The position numbers and the translations under genes are program-made. Source: Actinoplanes sp. N902-109 (GTDB taxonomy: Bacteria > Actinomycetota > Actinomycetes > Mycobacteriales > Micromonosporaceae). From it: a stretch of 64,000 nucleotides of DNA. Each line of letters begins with the position of its first letter. Positions within the stretch are counted from its first letter, which is position 1. The notes under the pieces are model-generated. The model was given only the letters and a program-made list of their open reading frames with translations, ran no database searches and was not told where the DNA came from. Below, piece after piece: positions 49,697-56,853 of the stretch. Where the stretch lies: the NCBI RefSeq assembly GCF_000389965.1, contig NC_021191.1, forward strand, positions 8,681,501-8,745,500, written 5' to 3'.

Positions 49697-50127
49697 CAGC
49701 TCTCCTTGCAGTCGCCGCAGATGCCGAACAGCGACACGTGTCCGACGTCGACCCGGAAATCACGCTCGGCGCGCAGCTTCTCGGTGACCGGCAGCATGAT
49801 CGCCGGGTCGACCTCGTCGATCGCGCCGCACTCCCGGCAGACCAGATGGACGTGCTGGTCGTGACCGGCGGCGTGGTAGGTGGGCGACCCGTGCGACAGG
49901 TGGGTGTGGCTGACCAGGCCGAGCTCCTCGAGCAGCTCGAGAGTGCGATAGACGGTGGTGATGTTCACACCCGCCGCCCGCTCGCGCACGCTCTGGTGGA
50001 TCTGCTCGGGGGTCGCGTGGCCGAGATCGTGGACCGCCTCCAGGATGAGCTGGCGCTGCGGGGTCAGTCGCAGGCCGCGCTCACGGAGCATCTCGGCGAG
50101 GGAGGTGGCGGACACGCCTACGAGCAT
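49696..50127 (-). CDS. Fur-family metal-dependent regulator
   Basis: The 143-residue protein has a winged helix with GLRLTPQRQLILEAVHDLGHATPEQIH and ITTVYRTLELLEELGLVSH, and a metal domain with HDQHVHLVCRECGAIDEVD (His-x-His plus CxxC) and the late CGDC site. It could be Fur, Zur or Nur. The neighbours (ygfZ, nitrobindin, DsrE) match the region of Streptomyces coelicolor SCO4179, the nickel regulator Nur, so Nur is a reasonable guess. It is coupled to ygfZ by a one-base overlap. An internal GTG start (50115) is possible. Confidence 0.9.
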   Translation of the reverse strand: MLVGVSATSLAEMLRERGLRLTPQRQLILEAVHDLGHATPEQIHQSVRERAAGVNITTVYRTLELLEELGLVSHTHLSHGSPTYHAAGHDQHVHLVCRECGAIDEVDPAIMLPVTEKLRAERDFRVDVGHVSLFGICGDCKES

Positions 50128-50154
50128 AGTTCGCCCACCGGGGGCAAACCGGGC

Positions 50155-50760
50155 TCAGCCGCCCATGCGCAGCAGCCGGGCCGACAGGTGCGGCTTGAGC
50201 TTCTCACCGTTGGCCGACAGCTCGTACGCATACAGCAGCGCACCATCGACGATGCCGAACAGCCGGTGGCCGCCGCTGACCGGGAGGCCGGTGGCGGTGT
50301 GCCCGACGCCGGCGGTCGCCATCTCCAGCCGGGTGCCGTGGGCCTCGCCCTCGTAGATCTGGATCACGCCGTCCTGACTGGTCAGCGTCGCTTCCATCTC
50401 GTCGGTGGGCCGCCCGTCGGCGGTCAGCACCGGGCGCCAGAAGCCCAGCTCCCGCTCCGCCAGGCCGACCGGTTTGGACTCCTCGTCGAGCAGCCAGATG
50501 CGCGACTCGAAGGCCAGGAACGGCCGCCCGTCGTGGCTGATCCGGATCTCCTGGGCGAAGTTGTAGTCCTCCTCGGCCGGGAAGCCGCCCTGGCCCCGGC
50601 CGCGCCAGAAGCCGATGAACGGCAGCAGGCCGAGCAGCGCCGGGTGCAGGTCGGGACCCTGCCGCAGGTCGTGGGTGTCCTCGTACGGGTAGTCCTCGAC
50701 CGGCGGAGCGTTCAACCACGGTGGCGGACCCAGTGGGTTCTCGGTCTCACTGCTCACCAT
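50155..50760 (-). CDS. FABP-like nitrobindin (DUF1794) family protein
   Basis: The 201-residue protein is a beta-barrel of the nitrobindin type: HPALLGLLPFIGFWRGRGQGGFPAEEDYNFAQEIRISHDGRPFLAFESRIWLLDE, with GFWRGxGxG and a late His (VSGGHRLFG, KPHLSARLLR). In other organisms the family binds heme and scavenges nitric oxide or isomerises peroxynitrite. I choose ATG 50760, with AAGGGGACG close upstream, over the longer frame. A short ORF on the same strand ends overlapping its first codons. Confidence 0.88.
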   Translation of the reverse strand: MVSSETENPLGPPPWLNAPPVEDYPYEDTHDLRQGPDLHPALLGLLPFIGFWRGRGQGGFPAEEDYNFAQEIRISHDGRPFLAFESRIWLLDEESKPVGLAERELGFWRPVLTADGRPTDEMEATLTSQDGVIQIYEGEAHGTRLEMATAGVGHTATGLPVSGGHRLFGIVDGALLYAYELSANGEKLKPHLSARLLRMGG

Positions 50761-50858
50761 CGTCCCCTTGCAATGCGCATCGCCAGATAACCCAAACCGC
50801 CGGCCAGCCCGCCTATCCCAGCGACCAGCAGGCTCACGTACCCGATCTCCGTAACCAT
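50754..50858 (-). CDS. Short membrane-peptide ORF overlapping the nitrobindin start
   Basis: A 34-residue frame from ATG 50858 to the TGA at 50754 (overlapping the nitrobindin ATG by seven bases). The residues VSLLVAGIGGLAGGLGYLAMRIA form one membrane helix with small residues, followed by a basic end (RIARGRW). A ribosome site (AGGAT) lies nine bases upstream. It may be a small membrane protein or a leader that couples translation to nitrobindin. There is no homology evidence from sequence alone. Confidence 0.45.
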   Translation of the reverse strand: MVTEIGYVSLLVAGIGGLAGGLGYLAMRIARGRW

Positions 50859-50884
50859 GACCGGACCATCCTATGCTCACCCGC

Positions 50885-51247
50885 ATGGCTCGCCTTCTCG
50901 TCGTCAAGACCACCGCCGGCGCCGACGCCCCGGAGCGCTGCTCGCAGGCGTTCACCGTGGCCGGCACAGCGGCGACGGCCGGGGTCGACGTGTCGTTCTG
51001 GCTCACCGGCGAGTCGGCATGGTTCGCCCTGCCCGGGCGAGCCGCGGAGTTCTCGCTGCCGCACGCCGCTCCCCTGTCCGACCTGCTCGACCTCCTGCTG
51101 GCCGACGGCAAGGTGACACTCTGCACCCAGTGCGCAGCCCGCCGGGAGATCACGCCTGCGGACGTGCTGCCGGGCATCCGGATCGCGGGCGCCGCCGTCT
51201 TCGTCGAGGAGATCATGTCCGACGGCGCTCAGGCGGTCGTGTACTGA
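50885..51247 (+). CDS. DsrE-family protein
   Basis: A 120-residue alpha/beta protein: RLLVVKTTAGADAPERCSQAFTVAGTAATAGVDVSFWLTGE, then SDLLDLLLADGKVTLCTQCAARREIT with a Cys-rich turn, and AAVFVEEIMSDGAQAVVY. This is the DsrE/DsrF-like fold found in sulfur relay and related enzymes. In actinobacteria, members with a CxxC accompany Fur/nitrobindin genes. ATG 50885 starts the usual MARLLVVKTTAG; ATG 50873 is in frame and four residues longer. It is divergent from the short ORF. Confidence 0.88.
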   Translation: MARLLVVKTTAGADAPERCSQAFTVAGTAATAGVDVSFWLTGESAWFALPGRAAEFSLPHAAPLSDLLDLLLADGKVTLCTQCAARREITPADVLPGIRIAGAAVFVEEIMSDGAQAVVY

Positions 51248-51347
51248 GTCAGCCGGGGACAACCCGCCGGCACCGAGCACCTTGCCGCTGTGCCGGTTGC
51301 TGTGTTGCCGCAGCGCAAAACGCTGTATGCAGATCGGCCCGGTCAAT

Positions 51348-52238
51348 TCATCGGCAGCCGACGGTCGCGCTCACCCGGGCGACCCCGTCACCCTCGGTGA
51401 CCACCAGGGACACCTCCTTGACCCGGTACGCCCATTCGTGCGGGTCGGCGCGGATCACCACCTCGCCACCGGCGACATCGCCGAGCGCCCAGCCCGGGTC
51501 GCCGGACACCTTGATGCCCTCGGCCGTGAAGGTCCGTGCGGTCCTGCCGCTGGGGCAGGTGGCCTCGGTCACCGTGTACTTCTGTTCGGCACCCAGCGCC
51601 TTCAACGCGCCCAGGAACGCCGCGGGAACCTCGGACGCCGGCGGCACCACCGGCGCGGGCGCATAGTCGACACCCGAGGACCGGGGCCGGCACCCCGTCG
51701 ACACCTCCAGCGTGATCGCCGTGGCAGTGCCCTCGACCGAGGCGTCGATGCCGACGAAATCCCCGGCGTCGGCATGCAGCGCGAACCGGGTGTTGCCCGC
51801 GTTGTGCTGCACCTCGGCCCGATACTGCCCGGGCAACGCCGCCGCCACGGACTCCAGCGCACCGGGAATCTGATCGTCGCGCACCCGCACCACGACGTCC
51901 CGGATCGCCTCCACCCCGCCCCGCACCGGCGTGATCGAACAGTGCTGGTCGAACGTGAGAGCCCCGATCTCCACCGTGCGGTCGGGCGCATCGGCCGCCG
52001 CCACCACCGCTCCGGTCACCTGCTCGACCAGCGGCAACGACTCCGCAATGGGCCGCTGCTCGGGCACGGTCGGCGGATCTTTGCGTACGGCCCACACCAC
52101 GGCCACCACCAGCACCACAACCCAGGCCGCCACAACCGCAACCAGCCACCGGCGCCGCTTCGCCCCCGCCCCGCCCGACCCGACCGGCGGTGGTGGCGGC
52201 GGCAGCGGCACAGTCTGCGATTCGCCGGGCAAGCTCAC
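51348..52238 (-). CDS. Membrane-anchored hypothetical protein with a large extracytoplasmic domain
   Basis: The 296-residue protein has a Pro-rich N terminus (residues 1-25), a basic stop-transfer stretch and one membrane helix (WLVAVVAAWVVVLVVAVVWAV, about 29-49). The remaining 245 residues lie outside and have two conserved-looking Cys-containing blocks (TFDQHCSITPV and CPSGRTAR). I recognise no domain. The start could be GTG 52238, used here, or GTG 52268; neither has a clear ribosome site. It stands alone on the - strand. Confidence 0.75.
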   Translation of the reverse strand: MSLPGESQTVPLPPPPPPVGSGGAGAKRRRWLVAVVAAWVVVLVVAVVWAVRKDPPTVPEQRPIAESLPLVEQVTGAVVAAADAPDRTVEIGALTFDQHCSITPVRGGVEAIRDVVVRVRDDQIPGALESVAAALPGQYRAEVQHNAGNTRFALHADAGDFVGIDASVEGTATAITLEVSTGCRPRSSGVDYAPAPVVPPASEVPAAFLGALKALGAEQKYTVTEATCPSGRTARTFTAEGIKVSGDPGWALGDVAGGEVVIRADPHEWAYRVKEVSLVVTEGDGVARVSATVGCR

Positions 52239-52362
52239 GCCCGCAATGCTTGCACGCCCCCGCCGCACCCCGGTCAGAGGTCCAGCACCGCCCGCAACGT
52301 CGCGTTGCGCGCCTGGTCTTCGCCATCTCGCCCACCTGGGGCGTCACTGCTGCACCTGAGCC

Positions 52363-52422
52363 TGTGGACAACAGCATCTGTGGACAACCAGCATCTGTGG
52401 ACAACCCAGCGGCTGTGGAAAA
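52363..52422. other. Cluster of four DnaA-box-like 9-mers
   Basis: TGTGGACAA (reverse complement TTGTCCACA, the actinobacterial DnaA box) occurs three times on the + strand, at 52363-52371, 52379-52387 and 52396-52404, and a fourth near-copy TGTGGAAAA is at 52414-52422. Spacing between starts is 16, 17 and 18 bases. They fill an intergenic gap with no other gene. No dnaA, dnaN or AT-rich unwinding stretch is near, so this is not oriC. A DnaA titration or regulatory site is likely. Confidence 0.8.
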
Positions 52423-52423
52423 C

Positions 52424-52460
52424 GCTGAAGGCGGGACCCCGAGGGGCCCCGCCTTTCAGC
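52424..52460 (-). terminator. Terminator hairpin of the DUF1416/sulfurtransferase unit
   Basis: A long GC-rich hairpin: the segment 52424-52440 can pair with 52444-52460 (GGCGGG with CCCGCC at its core, and outer GCTGAA/TTCAGC with one bulged base). It sits 14 bases downstream of the DUF1416 stop. The T run is weak in the - direction, so termination strength is uncertain. Confidence 0.5.
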
Positions 52461-52473
52461 AACAGAGCGTGGG

Positions 52474-52806
52474 TCAGGCTGCGGCGACGCTGAGGCCGAC
52501 CTCGTTGAGGCCGCGGGTGGCGTCGACCGCGAGGTCGCCGTTGCCGTGCCGGGACAGCGCCCGCAGGGTCCACGTGCCCGGGGCCGCGAAGAACCGGAAG
52601 ACACCCTCGGGCGAGCTGACCACCTCGGCGGTGAACTCGCCGGACGAGTCGAGCAGGCGGACGTACGCGCCGCCCACCGGCTCACCGTCGGCGTTGGTCA
52701 CGATGCCGGTGATGACGGTTTCCTTCTCGAGGTCGACGCTGGCGGGGAGGGGCGCCGACTGGTCGGGGGCGGCGCAGCCGTCCGCGATGTTCGCAGGGGT
52801 GGTCAT
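52474..52806 (-). CDS. sseC: DUF1416 protein (SseC-like)
   Basis: The 110-residue protein has a carboxypeptidase-regulatory-like beta fold: ETVITGIVTNADGEPVGGAYVRLLDSSGEFTAEVVSSPEGVFRFFAAPGTWTLRAL. It matches DUF1416, encoded next to thiosulfate sulfurtransferases in actinobacteria (sseC in M. tuberculosis). An N-terminal NIADGCAAPDQ with Cys may be functional. It begins four bases after the sulfurtransferase stop. Its role in sulfur metabolism is inferred from this pairing. Confidence 0.88.
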   Translation of the reverse strand: MTTPANIADGCAAPDQSAPLPASVDLEKETVITGIVTNADGEPVGGAYVRLLDSSGEFTAEVVSSPEGVFRFFAAPGTWTLRALSRHGNGDLAVDATRGLNEVGLSVAAA

Positions 52807-52810
52807 CTGA

Positions 52811-53659
52811 TCACGCCTTTCCGGGCTCGTCGCCGAGGGCGATCGGCACGCCGATCAGCGAGCCGTACTCGGTCCAGGAACCGTCGTAGTTCTTCACGTT
52901 CTGCCGGCCGAGCAGTTCCTTGAGCACGAACCAGGTGTGCGAGGAGCGCTCGCCGATGCGGCAGTAGGCGATCGTGTCCTTGCTGTCGTCGAGGCCGGCC
53001 TCGCCGTAGATCTTGGCGAGCTCCTCGTCCGACTTGAAGGTGCCGTCCTCGTTGGCCGCCTTGCTCCACGGGACGTTGATGGCGGTCGGGATGTGCCCGC
53101 CGCGCTGCGACTGCTCCTGCGGCAGGTGGGCCGGGGCGAGCAGGCGGCCGGCGAACTCGTCGGGGCTGCGCACGTCGACGAGGTTCTTGTCGCCGATGGC
53201 CTGCACGACCTCGTCACGGAACGCGCGGATCGACAGGTCGGGGGTCTTGGCCTGGTACTGCGTCGCGGGGCGCTGCGGGGCGTCCTTCGCGTAGGGACGC
53301 GCGTCGAGCTCCCACTTCTTGCGGCCGCCGTCGATCAGCTTGACCTGCTCGTGGCCGTAGAGCTTGAAGTACCAGTAGGCGTACGCGGCGAACCAGTTGT
53401 TGTTGCCGCCGTAGAGAACGACGATGTCGTCGTTGCCGATGCCCCGCTCGGACAGCAGCGCGGAGAACTGCTCCTGGTTGACGAAGTCCCGGCGCACCGG
53501 GTCCTGCAGGTCCTTCTTCCAGTCGAGCTTGACGGCGCCCGGGATGTGGCCACCGTCGTACGCGGTGGTGTCCTCGTCCACCTCGACGAAGACGACACCC
53601 GGGGTGTCCAGGTTCTTCTCGGCCCAGTCGGCAGAGACGAGTGCGGTGTCGCGACTCAT
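52811..53659 (-). CDS. Thiosulfate sulfurtransferase (rhodanese), CysA/SseA type
   Basis: The 282-residue protein has two rhodanese domains: an inactive first one (VFVEVDEDTTAYDGGHIPGAVKLDWKKDL) and a C-terminal one with the active-site Cys in IAYCRIGERSSHTWFVLKELLG. It transfers sulfane sulfur from thiosulfate to an acceptor such as cyanide or thiols. Preceding elements NLVDVRSPDEFAGRL and IPTAINVPWSKA are characteristic. The ATG at 53659 follows AAGGGAGTAATCCG. It lies downstream of a Cys-rich leader peptide, so cysteine-responsive control is likely. Confidence 0.94.
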   Translation of the reverse strand: MSRDTALVSADWAEKNLDTPGVVFVEVDEDTTAYDGGHIPGAVKLDWKKDLQDPVRRDFVNQEQFSALLSERGIGNDDIVVLYGGNNNWFAAYAYWYFKLYGHEQVKLIDGGRKKWELDARPYAKDAPQRPATQYQAKTPDLSIRAFRDEVVQAIGDKNLVDVRSPDEFAGRLLAPAHLPQEQSQRGGHIPTAINVPWSKAANEDGTFKSDEELAKIYGEAGLDDSKDTIAYCRIGERSSHTWFVLKELLGRQNVKNYDGSWTEYGSLIGVPIALGDEPGKA

Positions 53660-53720
53660 CGGATTACTCCCTTGTCAGGTGAGAGATGGGGTGAGTCAGC
53701 GCGCGGGAGGATGAAGAAGA

Positions 53721-53739
53721 GGTCGCACGCGCGCCGACC
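53721..53739 (-). promoter_or_regulatory. Possible attenuator hairpin between leader peptide and sulfurtransferase
   Basis: GGTCG at 53721-53725 pairs with CGACC at 53735-53739, and on the - strand the stem is followed by TCTTCTTC. It lies between the Cys-rich leader and the sulfurtransferase gene, where an attenuator would be expected. The stem is short and could be chance. Confidence 0.3.
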
Positions 53740-53802
53740 CGAAAACGGATCACGGTTGCGTACGGCGCCACTGCCGGGCGAAGAGAATGCCGGATGGCCC
53801 CG

Positions 53803-53880
53803 TCAGTGAACGGGGCGACACAGGCAGGCGGCCACGCGGCACAGGTCGACCGCGCGCCTCTTGGTGAGCAACAGGCTCAT
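53803..53880 (-). CDS. Cys-rich leader peptide (upstream ORF of the sulfurtransferase operon)
   Basis: A 25-residue frame: MSLLLTKRRAVDLCRVAACLCRPVH. The last third carries three Cys codons in CRVAACLCR. It has the KRRAVDLCRV core of the putative leader peptides found upstream of sulfur genes in actinomycetes. In mycobacteria, polycysteine leaderless ORFs act as cysteine-responsive attenuators of downstream operons. A likely -10 box TAGGGT lies eight bases upstream of the ATG, so the transcript probably starts at the ATG with no leader. The sulfurtransferase start is about 140 bases downstream. Confidence 0.75.
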   Translation of the reverse strand: MSLLLTKRRAVDLCRVAACLCRPVH

Positions 53881-53888
53881 GACTAGGG

Positions 53889-53894
53889 ACCCTA
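53889..53894 (-). promoter_or_regulatory. -10 element for the leader peptide transcript
   Basis: TAGGGT on the - strand (53894-53889) fits the actinobacterial TANNNT -10 consensus. It ends eight bases before the leader peptide ATG, so a transcript would begin at or next to that codon. No clear -35 element is visible. Confidence 0.5.
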
Positions 53895-53951
53895 CCAGCG
53901 GTTCCAGAGTCCGGAACAGCCGTCGACCACCATCCGGGATGGAGTCGGCCG

Positions 53952-54746
53952 TCACAGTCCGCCCGAATTCAGTGGCACATTGTTCGCACCAGCGGTCACG
54001 ACCAGCCCTTCCGGGCGCGGCTCGGCCTTCTGCAGTTTGAGATCGAGCGGCAGCGCGGGCACGTCGAGGTTGTACGACAGTTGTTGCACGTAGTTGTCGA
54101 CGAGGTTGCGGACCAGCGGGATGTCGGGCAGCCCGGCGGCGGTGACGTCGGAGAAGCGGACCTGCACCACGCCGCCCTTGACCGTCAGCGTGGCCGTGCC
54201 GCTCGCGGTGAACGTCTGCCCGAGCGCCTGGACCGGGGCGGTGCCGACGAGCTTGCCGTCCTTCTCGCTGATCTTGAGCCCGTCCTGGCCGATCAGGTCG
54301 GCGAGGTCGGCGTACGCGATGGTGCCGGTGCCGGTCACGGTGCCGGCGGTGATGTCGCCGTTGCCGCTGCGCAGGGTTTCGAGCGGCGCGTCCACGTCCT
54401 TGGCCCGGATGTCCAGGACCGGCATCTTGATGGTCTGGTCGGTGCCCTGCTGGGCCGGGGCGGCGAAGTTCTTCAGCAGGATCTTGATCTCCTGGTAGTT
54501 GCCCTTGGCGACCTGGGTCAGGAACGGCACCCCCTCGACCGTCACGTCGGGCTGGTTGGCATGCGCCTTCTGCCGGGTGAGCTGCTGGGTCACCCGGTCG
54601 GCGATGGTGCGTTCGGCGTACGCGGCCGCCATCCGGTCGGCCACCACCAGGGCCGCGGCCAGCAGGATCAGCAGCACCAGGAAGGTGATGAGCAACCGGC
54701 GGCCCCAGCGCTTGCGTGGTCGTGCCGTTCCGTACGCCTCAGCCAC
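53952..54746 (-). CDS. LmeA-like DUF2993 protein
   Basis: The 264-residue protein starts with a basic stretch and one membrane helix (LLITFLVLLILLAAALVVADRMAAAYAE, about 21-48). The rest is extracytoplasmic, with the DUF2993 pattern: PDVTVEGVPFLTQVAKGNYQEIKILLKN, then strands ending PLVRNLVDNYVQQLSYNL. The mycobacterial LmeA (Rv0817c) has this fold and works in lipomannan elongation. GTG 54746 is chosen because AGGAG lies seven bases upstream. It lies upstream of the sulfurtransferase unit on the same strand, in the same relation to glnR as in mycobacteria. Confidence 0.85.
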   Translation of the reverse strand: MAEAYGTARPRKRWGRRLLITFLVLLILLAAALVVADRMAAAYAERTIADRVTQQLTRQKAHANQPDVTVEGVPFLTQVAKGNYQEIKILLKNFAAPAQQGTDQTIKMPVLDIRAKDVDAPLETLRSGNGDITAGTVTGTGTIAYADLADLIGQDGLKISEKDGKLVGTAPVQALGQTFTASGTATLTVKGGVVQVRFSDVTAAGLPDIPLVRNLVDNYVQQLSYNLDVPALPLDLKLQKAEPRPEGLVVTAGANNVPLNSGGL

Positions 54747-54835
54747 CAGGACTCCTCGTTGTGCCGCTCGGTGTTCGCGACGGTACATGCCCACGGCGAA
54801 GCGGCGGGACACCTGTCGTCGCACCGGACCGGGTG

Positions 54836-55828
54836 TCAGGACAGCATTGTCACCGTGAGGATGTAGGTGACCGGCAGGGACAGCGAGAACGCGCCCAGCG
54901 GGCCCTGCATGTGCCGGGCGACCCAGAACGTCGGCGCCTCACCGGCCAGGGTGCGCCCGGCCTCGGAGAAGTTGACCGCGAGATCGACCAGCGCGGCGAT
55001 GCCGGCCGCGACGAACCCGAGGATCGCGCCCTTGGCCGGGGTGAACGGCAGCACCAGCACGCTGCCCAGCGCCGCCGCGGCCAGCGTGCCCAGCATCGCG
55101 CCGAGCACCACGCCCGCCGCCCCGCGCGGCACCTGAGGGGCGATTCGGGGCTTGGGCCAGATGGCGTCGGTCAGGTGCCCGGCGAACACCGCGATGCCCA
55201 CGGCCGTCAGGCAGACCAGCACCGACTGGGCGCCGGTCGGCTTGCGGGTCAGCACGAGCAGCGTGGCGAACGCGACCACCCCCAGCACCACCAGGAACGT
55301 GCCGCCGAGCGCGTCGCGCAGCTGCAACCTGTCACGTGGCCGGATGGTCTGGCCGATCAGCGCGACCACGAACGCCGCGCCGAGGACGTAGAACAGCCGC
55401 AGCACCCCGGCCGGCTCGGTGGTGACCGCGACGTAGTCGGCCGCCGCGCCCGCGACGACGCTCACCGCGGCGGTGATCCCCGCGGCCGGCGGCCGGATCG
55501 CCATCGTGAAGGCCAGCACGTACAGCGCCTGCACCCCCAGGACCACGATCGCGTACGGCAGCCGGGAATCCGGGCCCGACGTCTGCGCCCCCAGGATCAG
55601 GCCGGCACCGAGCAACGCGGCGAAACCGGCGATGGCGATCGACAACTGCCGCCGGACCGGAACGAAGCGAACCTCTTCTTCCAGCTCGTCATCGTCGTCC
55701 GCGGGGTGTTCCCCCGGACGGTCACCGGCGTAGAAACCGCCACCGGACCGGCCCGGCGCGGAGCGGGCGATCTCCCGGGAGACGTCGTCATCCCAGGCGT
55801 CGCTGTCTCGCGGGGTGGTAGGAAACAC
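54836..55828 (-). CDS. Multi-pass membrane protein, function unknown
   Basis: The 330-residue protein has an acidic cytoplasmic N terminus of about 70 residues (with DDDDELEEE) followed by eight to ten hydrophobic segments. I recognise no transporter motif. One segment, VSVVAGAAADYVAV, has the small-residue pattern of packed helices. The start GTG 55828 is chosen because the preceding open frame lacks support; the ribosome site is weak. Its gene order (between the LmeA-like and glnR genes) suggests an actinobacterial neighbourhood gene. Confidence 0.75.
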   Translation of the reverse strand: MFPTTPRDSDAWDDDVSREIARSAPGRSGGGFYAGDRPGEHPADDDDELEEEVRFVPVRRQLSIAIAGFAALLGAGLILGAQTSGPDSRLPYAIVVLGVQALYVLAFTMAIRPPAAGITAAVSVVAGAAADYVAVTTEPAGVLRLFYVLGAAFVVALIGQTIRPRDRLQLRDALGGTFLVVLGVVAFATLLVLTRKPTGAQSVLVCLTAVGIAVFAGHLTDAIWPKPRIAPQVPRGAAGVVLGAMLGTLAAAALGSVLVLPFTPAKGAILGFVAAGIAALVDLAVNFSEAGRTLAGEAPTFWVARHMQGPLGAFSLSLPVTYILTVTMLS

Positions 55829-56118
55829 TCTGCGATGGTGCCAGACTCGCGCCCCCGCGTCCGCATCGCAGCCCCGCCGCCCGCAACCCGGCACGCGGAG
55901 TGATGTGCCACTCGGGTAAAAGGCTGGTTACCATTCGGCCGTTCAGCCACCTACAGGGCGTTCATCACAACACTGCAGGTGCGGAAGTGAGTGATCGAGC
56001 GAATGCATCGGTTAAGGTATTCGCAGCCCACCCGTCGGTGACGCCGGGACGAGACCCTCCGGTCGCACATCGGTGCAGGCCGGGTCACCCGAAGCGGCCC
56101 CGTGCCGCAAGGATCGAG

Positions 56119-56841
56119 GTGAGTGTGGAAATCCTCCTGTTGGTGACGGCTCGCGCCGGCGAACCCTCCGCCGTGCTGCCCGCCCTGGACCTGCTGCCCC
56201 ACTCGGTGCGCACCGCGCCCCGCGACGTACGCACCCTGGTGTCGGGCCCCAGTCCGGACGCCGTCCTGGTGGACGCGCGGTCCGAGCTCTCCGAAGCTCG
56301 CGCGACGTGCCGCATGCTGCACGCGACGGGCATCGGCGTGCCGCTGTTCGCGGTCGTGACCGAGGCGGGCCTGGTCGCTCTCAACGCCGACTGGGGCGTC
56401 GACGACGTCATCCTGGCCAGCGCCGGACCGGCCGAGGTCGAGGCCCGGCTGCGCCTGGGCGTCGGCCGCCTGACCAACGCGACCGCGGGCGCCGGCGGCT
56501 CGATCCGGGCCGGCGAGCTCAACATCGACCCCGACACCTACGCCGCCAAGCTCAAGGGCCGGCCGCTCGACCTCACCTACAAGGAGTTCGAGCTGCTGAA
56601 GTTCCTGGCCCAGCACCCCGGCCGGGTGTTCACCCGGGACCAGCTGCTGCGCGAGGTCTGGGGCTACGACTACTTCGGTGGCACCCGCACCGTCGACGTG
56701 CACGTGCGGCGGCTGCGCGCCAAGCTCGGCTCGGAGTACGAGTCGATGATCGGCACCGTGCGCCAGGTGGGCTACAAGTTCGTCGTGCCGCCCAACGGCC
56801 GCCAGCTGCCCGACAACGAGCCCGTCTCGCTGCCGGTCTGA
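56119..56841 (+). CDS. glnR: Nitrogen regulator GlnR, atypical OmpR-family response regulator
   Basis: GlnR turns on ammonium-assimilation genes in actinomycetes. The N-terminal receiver lacks the usual acidic pair but keeps the Asp-containing strand (DAVLVDARSEL), as known for GlnR. The effector domain is a standard winged helix: PLDLTYKEFELLKFLAQHPGRVFTRDQLLREVWGYDYFGGTRTVDVHVRRLRAKLG, then YESMIGTVRQVGYKFV. GTG 56119 has AAGGA five bases before it. An open frame runs up to 55900 without conserved residues. The 290-base gap upstream (55829-56118) shows nothing recognisable. mshD follows, as in M. tuberculosis Rv0818-Rv0819. Confidence 0.88.
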   Translation: MSVEILLLVTARAGEPSAVLPALDLLPHSVRTAPRDVRTLVSGPSPDAVLVDARSELSEARATCRMLHATGIGVPLFAVVTEAGLVALNADWGVDDVILASAGPAEVEARLRLGVGRLTNATAGAGGSIRAGELNIDPDTYAAKLKGRPLDLTYKEFELLKFLAQHPGRVFTRDQLLREVWGYDYFGGTRTVDVHVRRLRAKLGSEYESMIGTVRQVGYKFVVPPNGRQLPDNEPVSLPV

Positions 56842-56853
56842 GCCTGGTTGCCG

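Noticed and set aside
52363..52422. Chromosomal origin oriC
   Set aside because: DnaA boxes are present, but there is no dnaA, dnaN, rpmH or AT-rich unwinding region, and only four boxes; actinomycete origins carry many more.
55900..56118. Longer N terminus of GlnR starting at 55900
   Set aside because: The 73 extra residues are Arg/Pro rich, without secondary-structure pattern, and GlnR proteins begin directly with the receiver strand.
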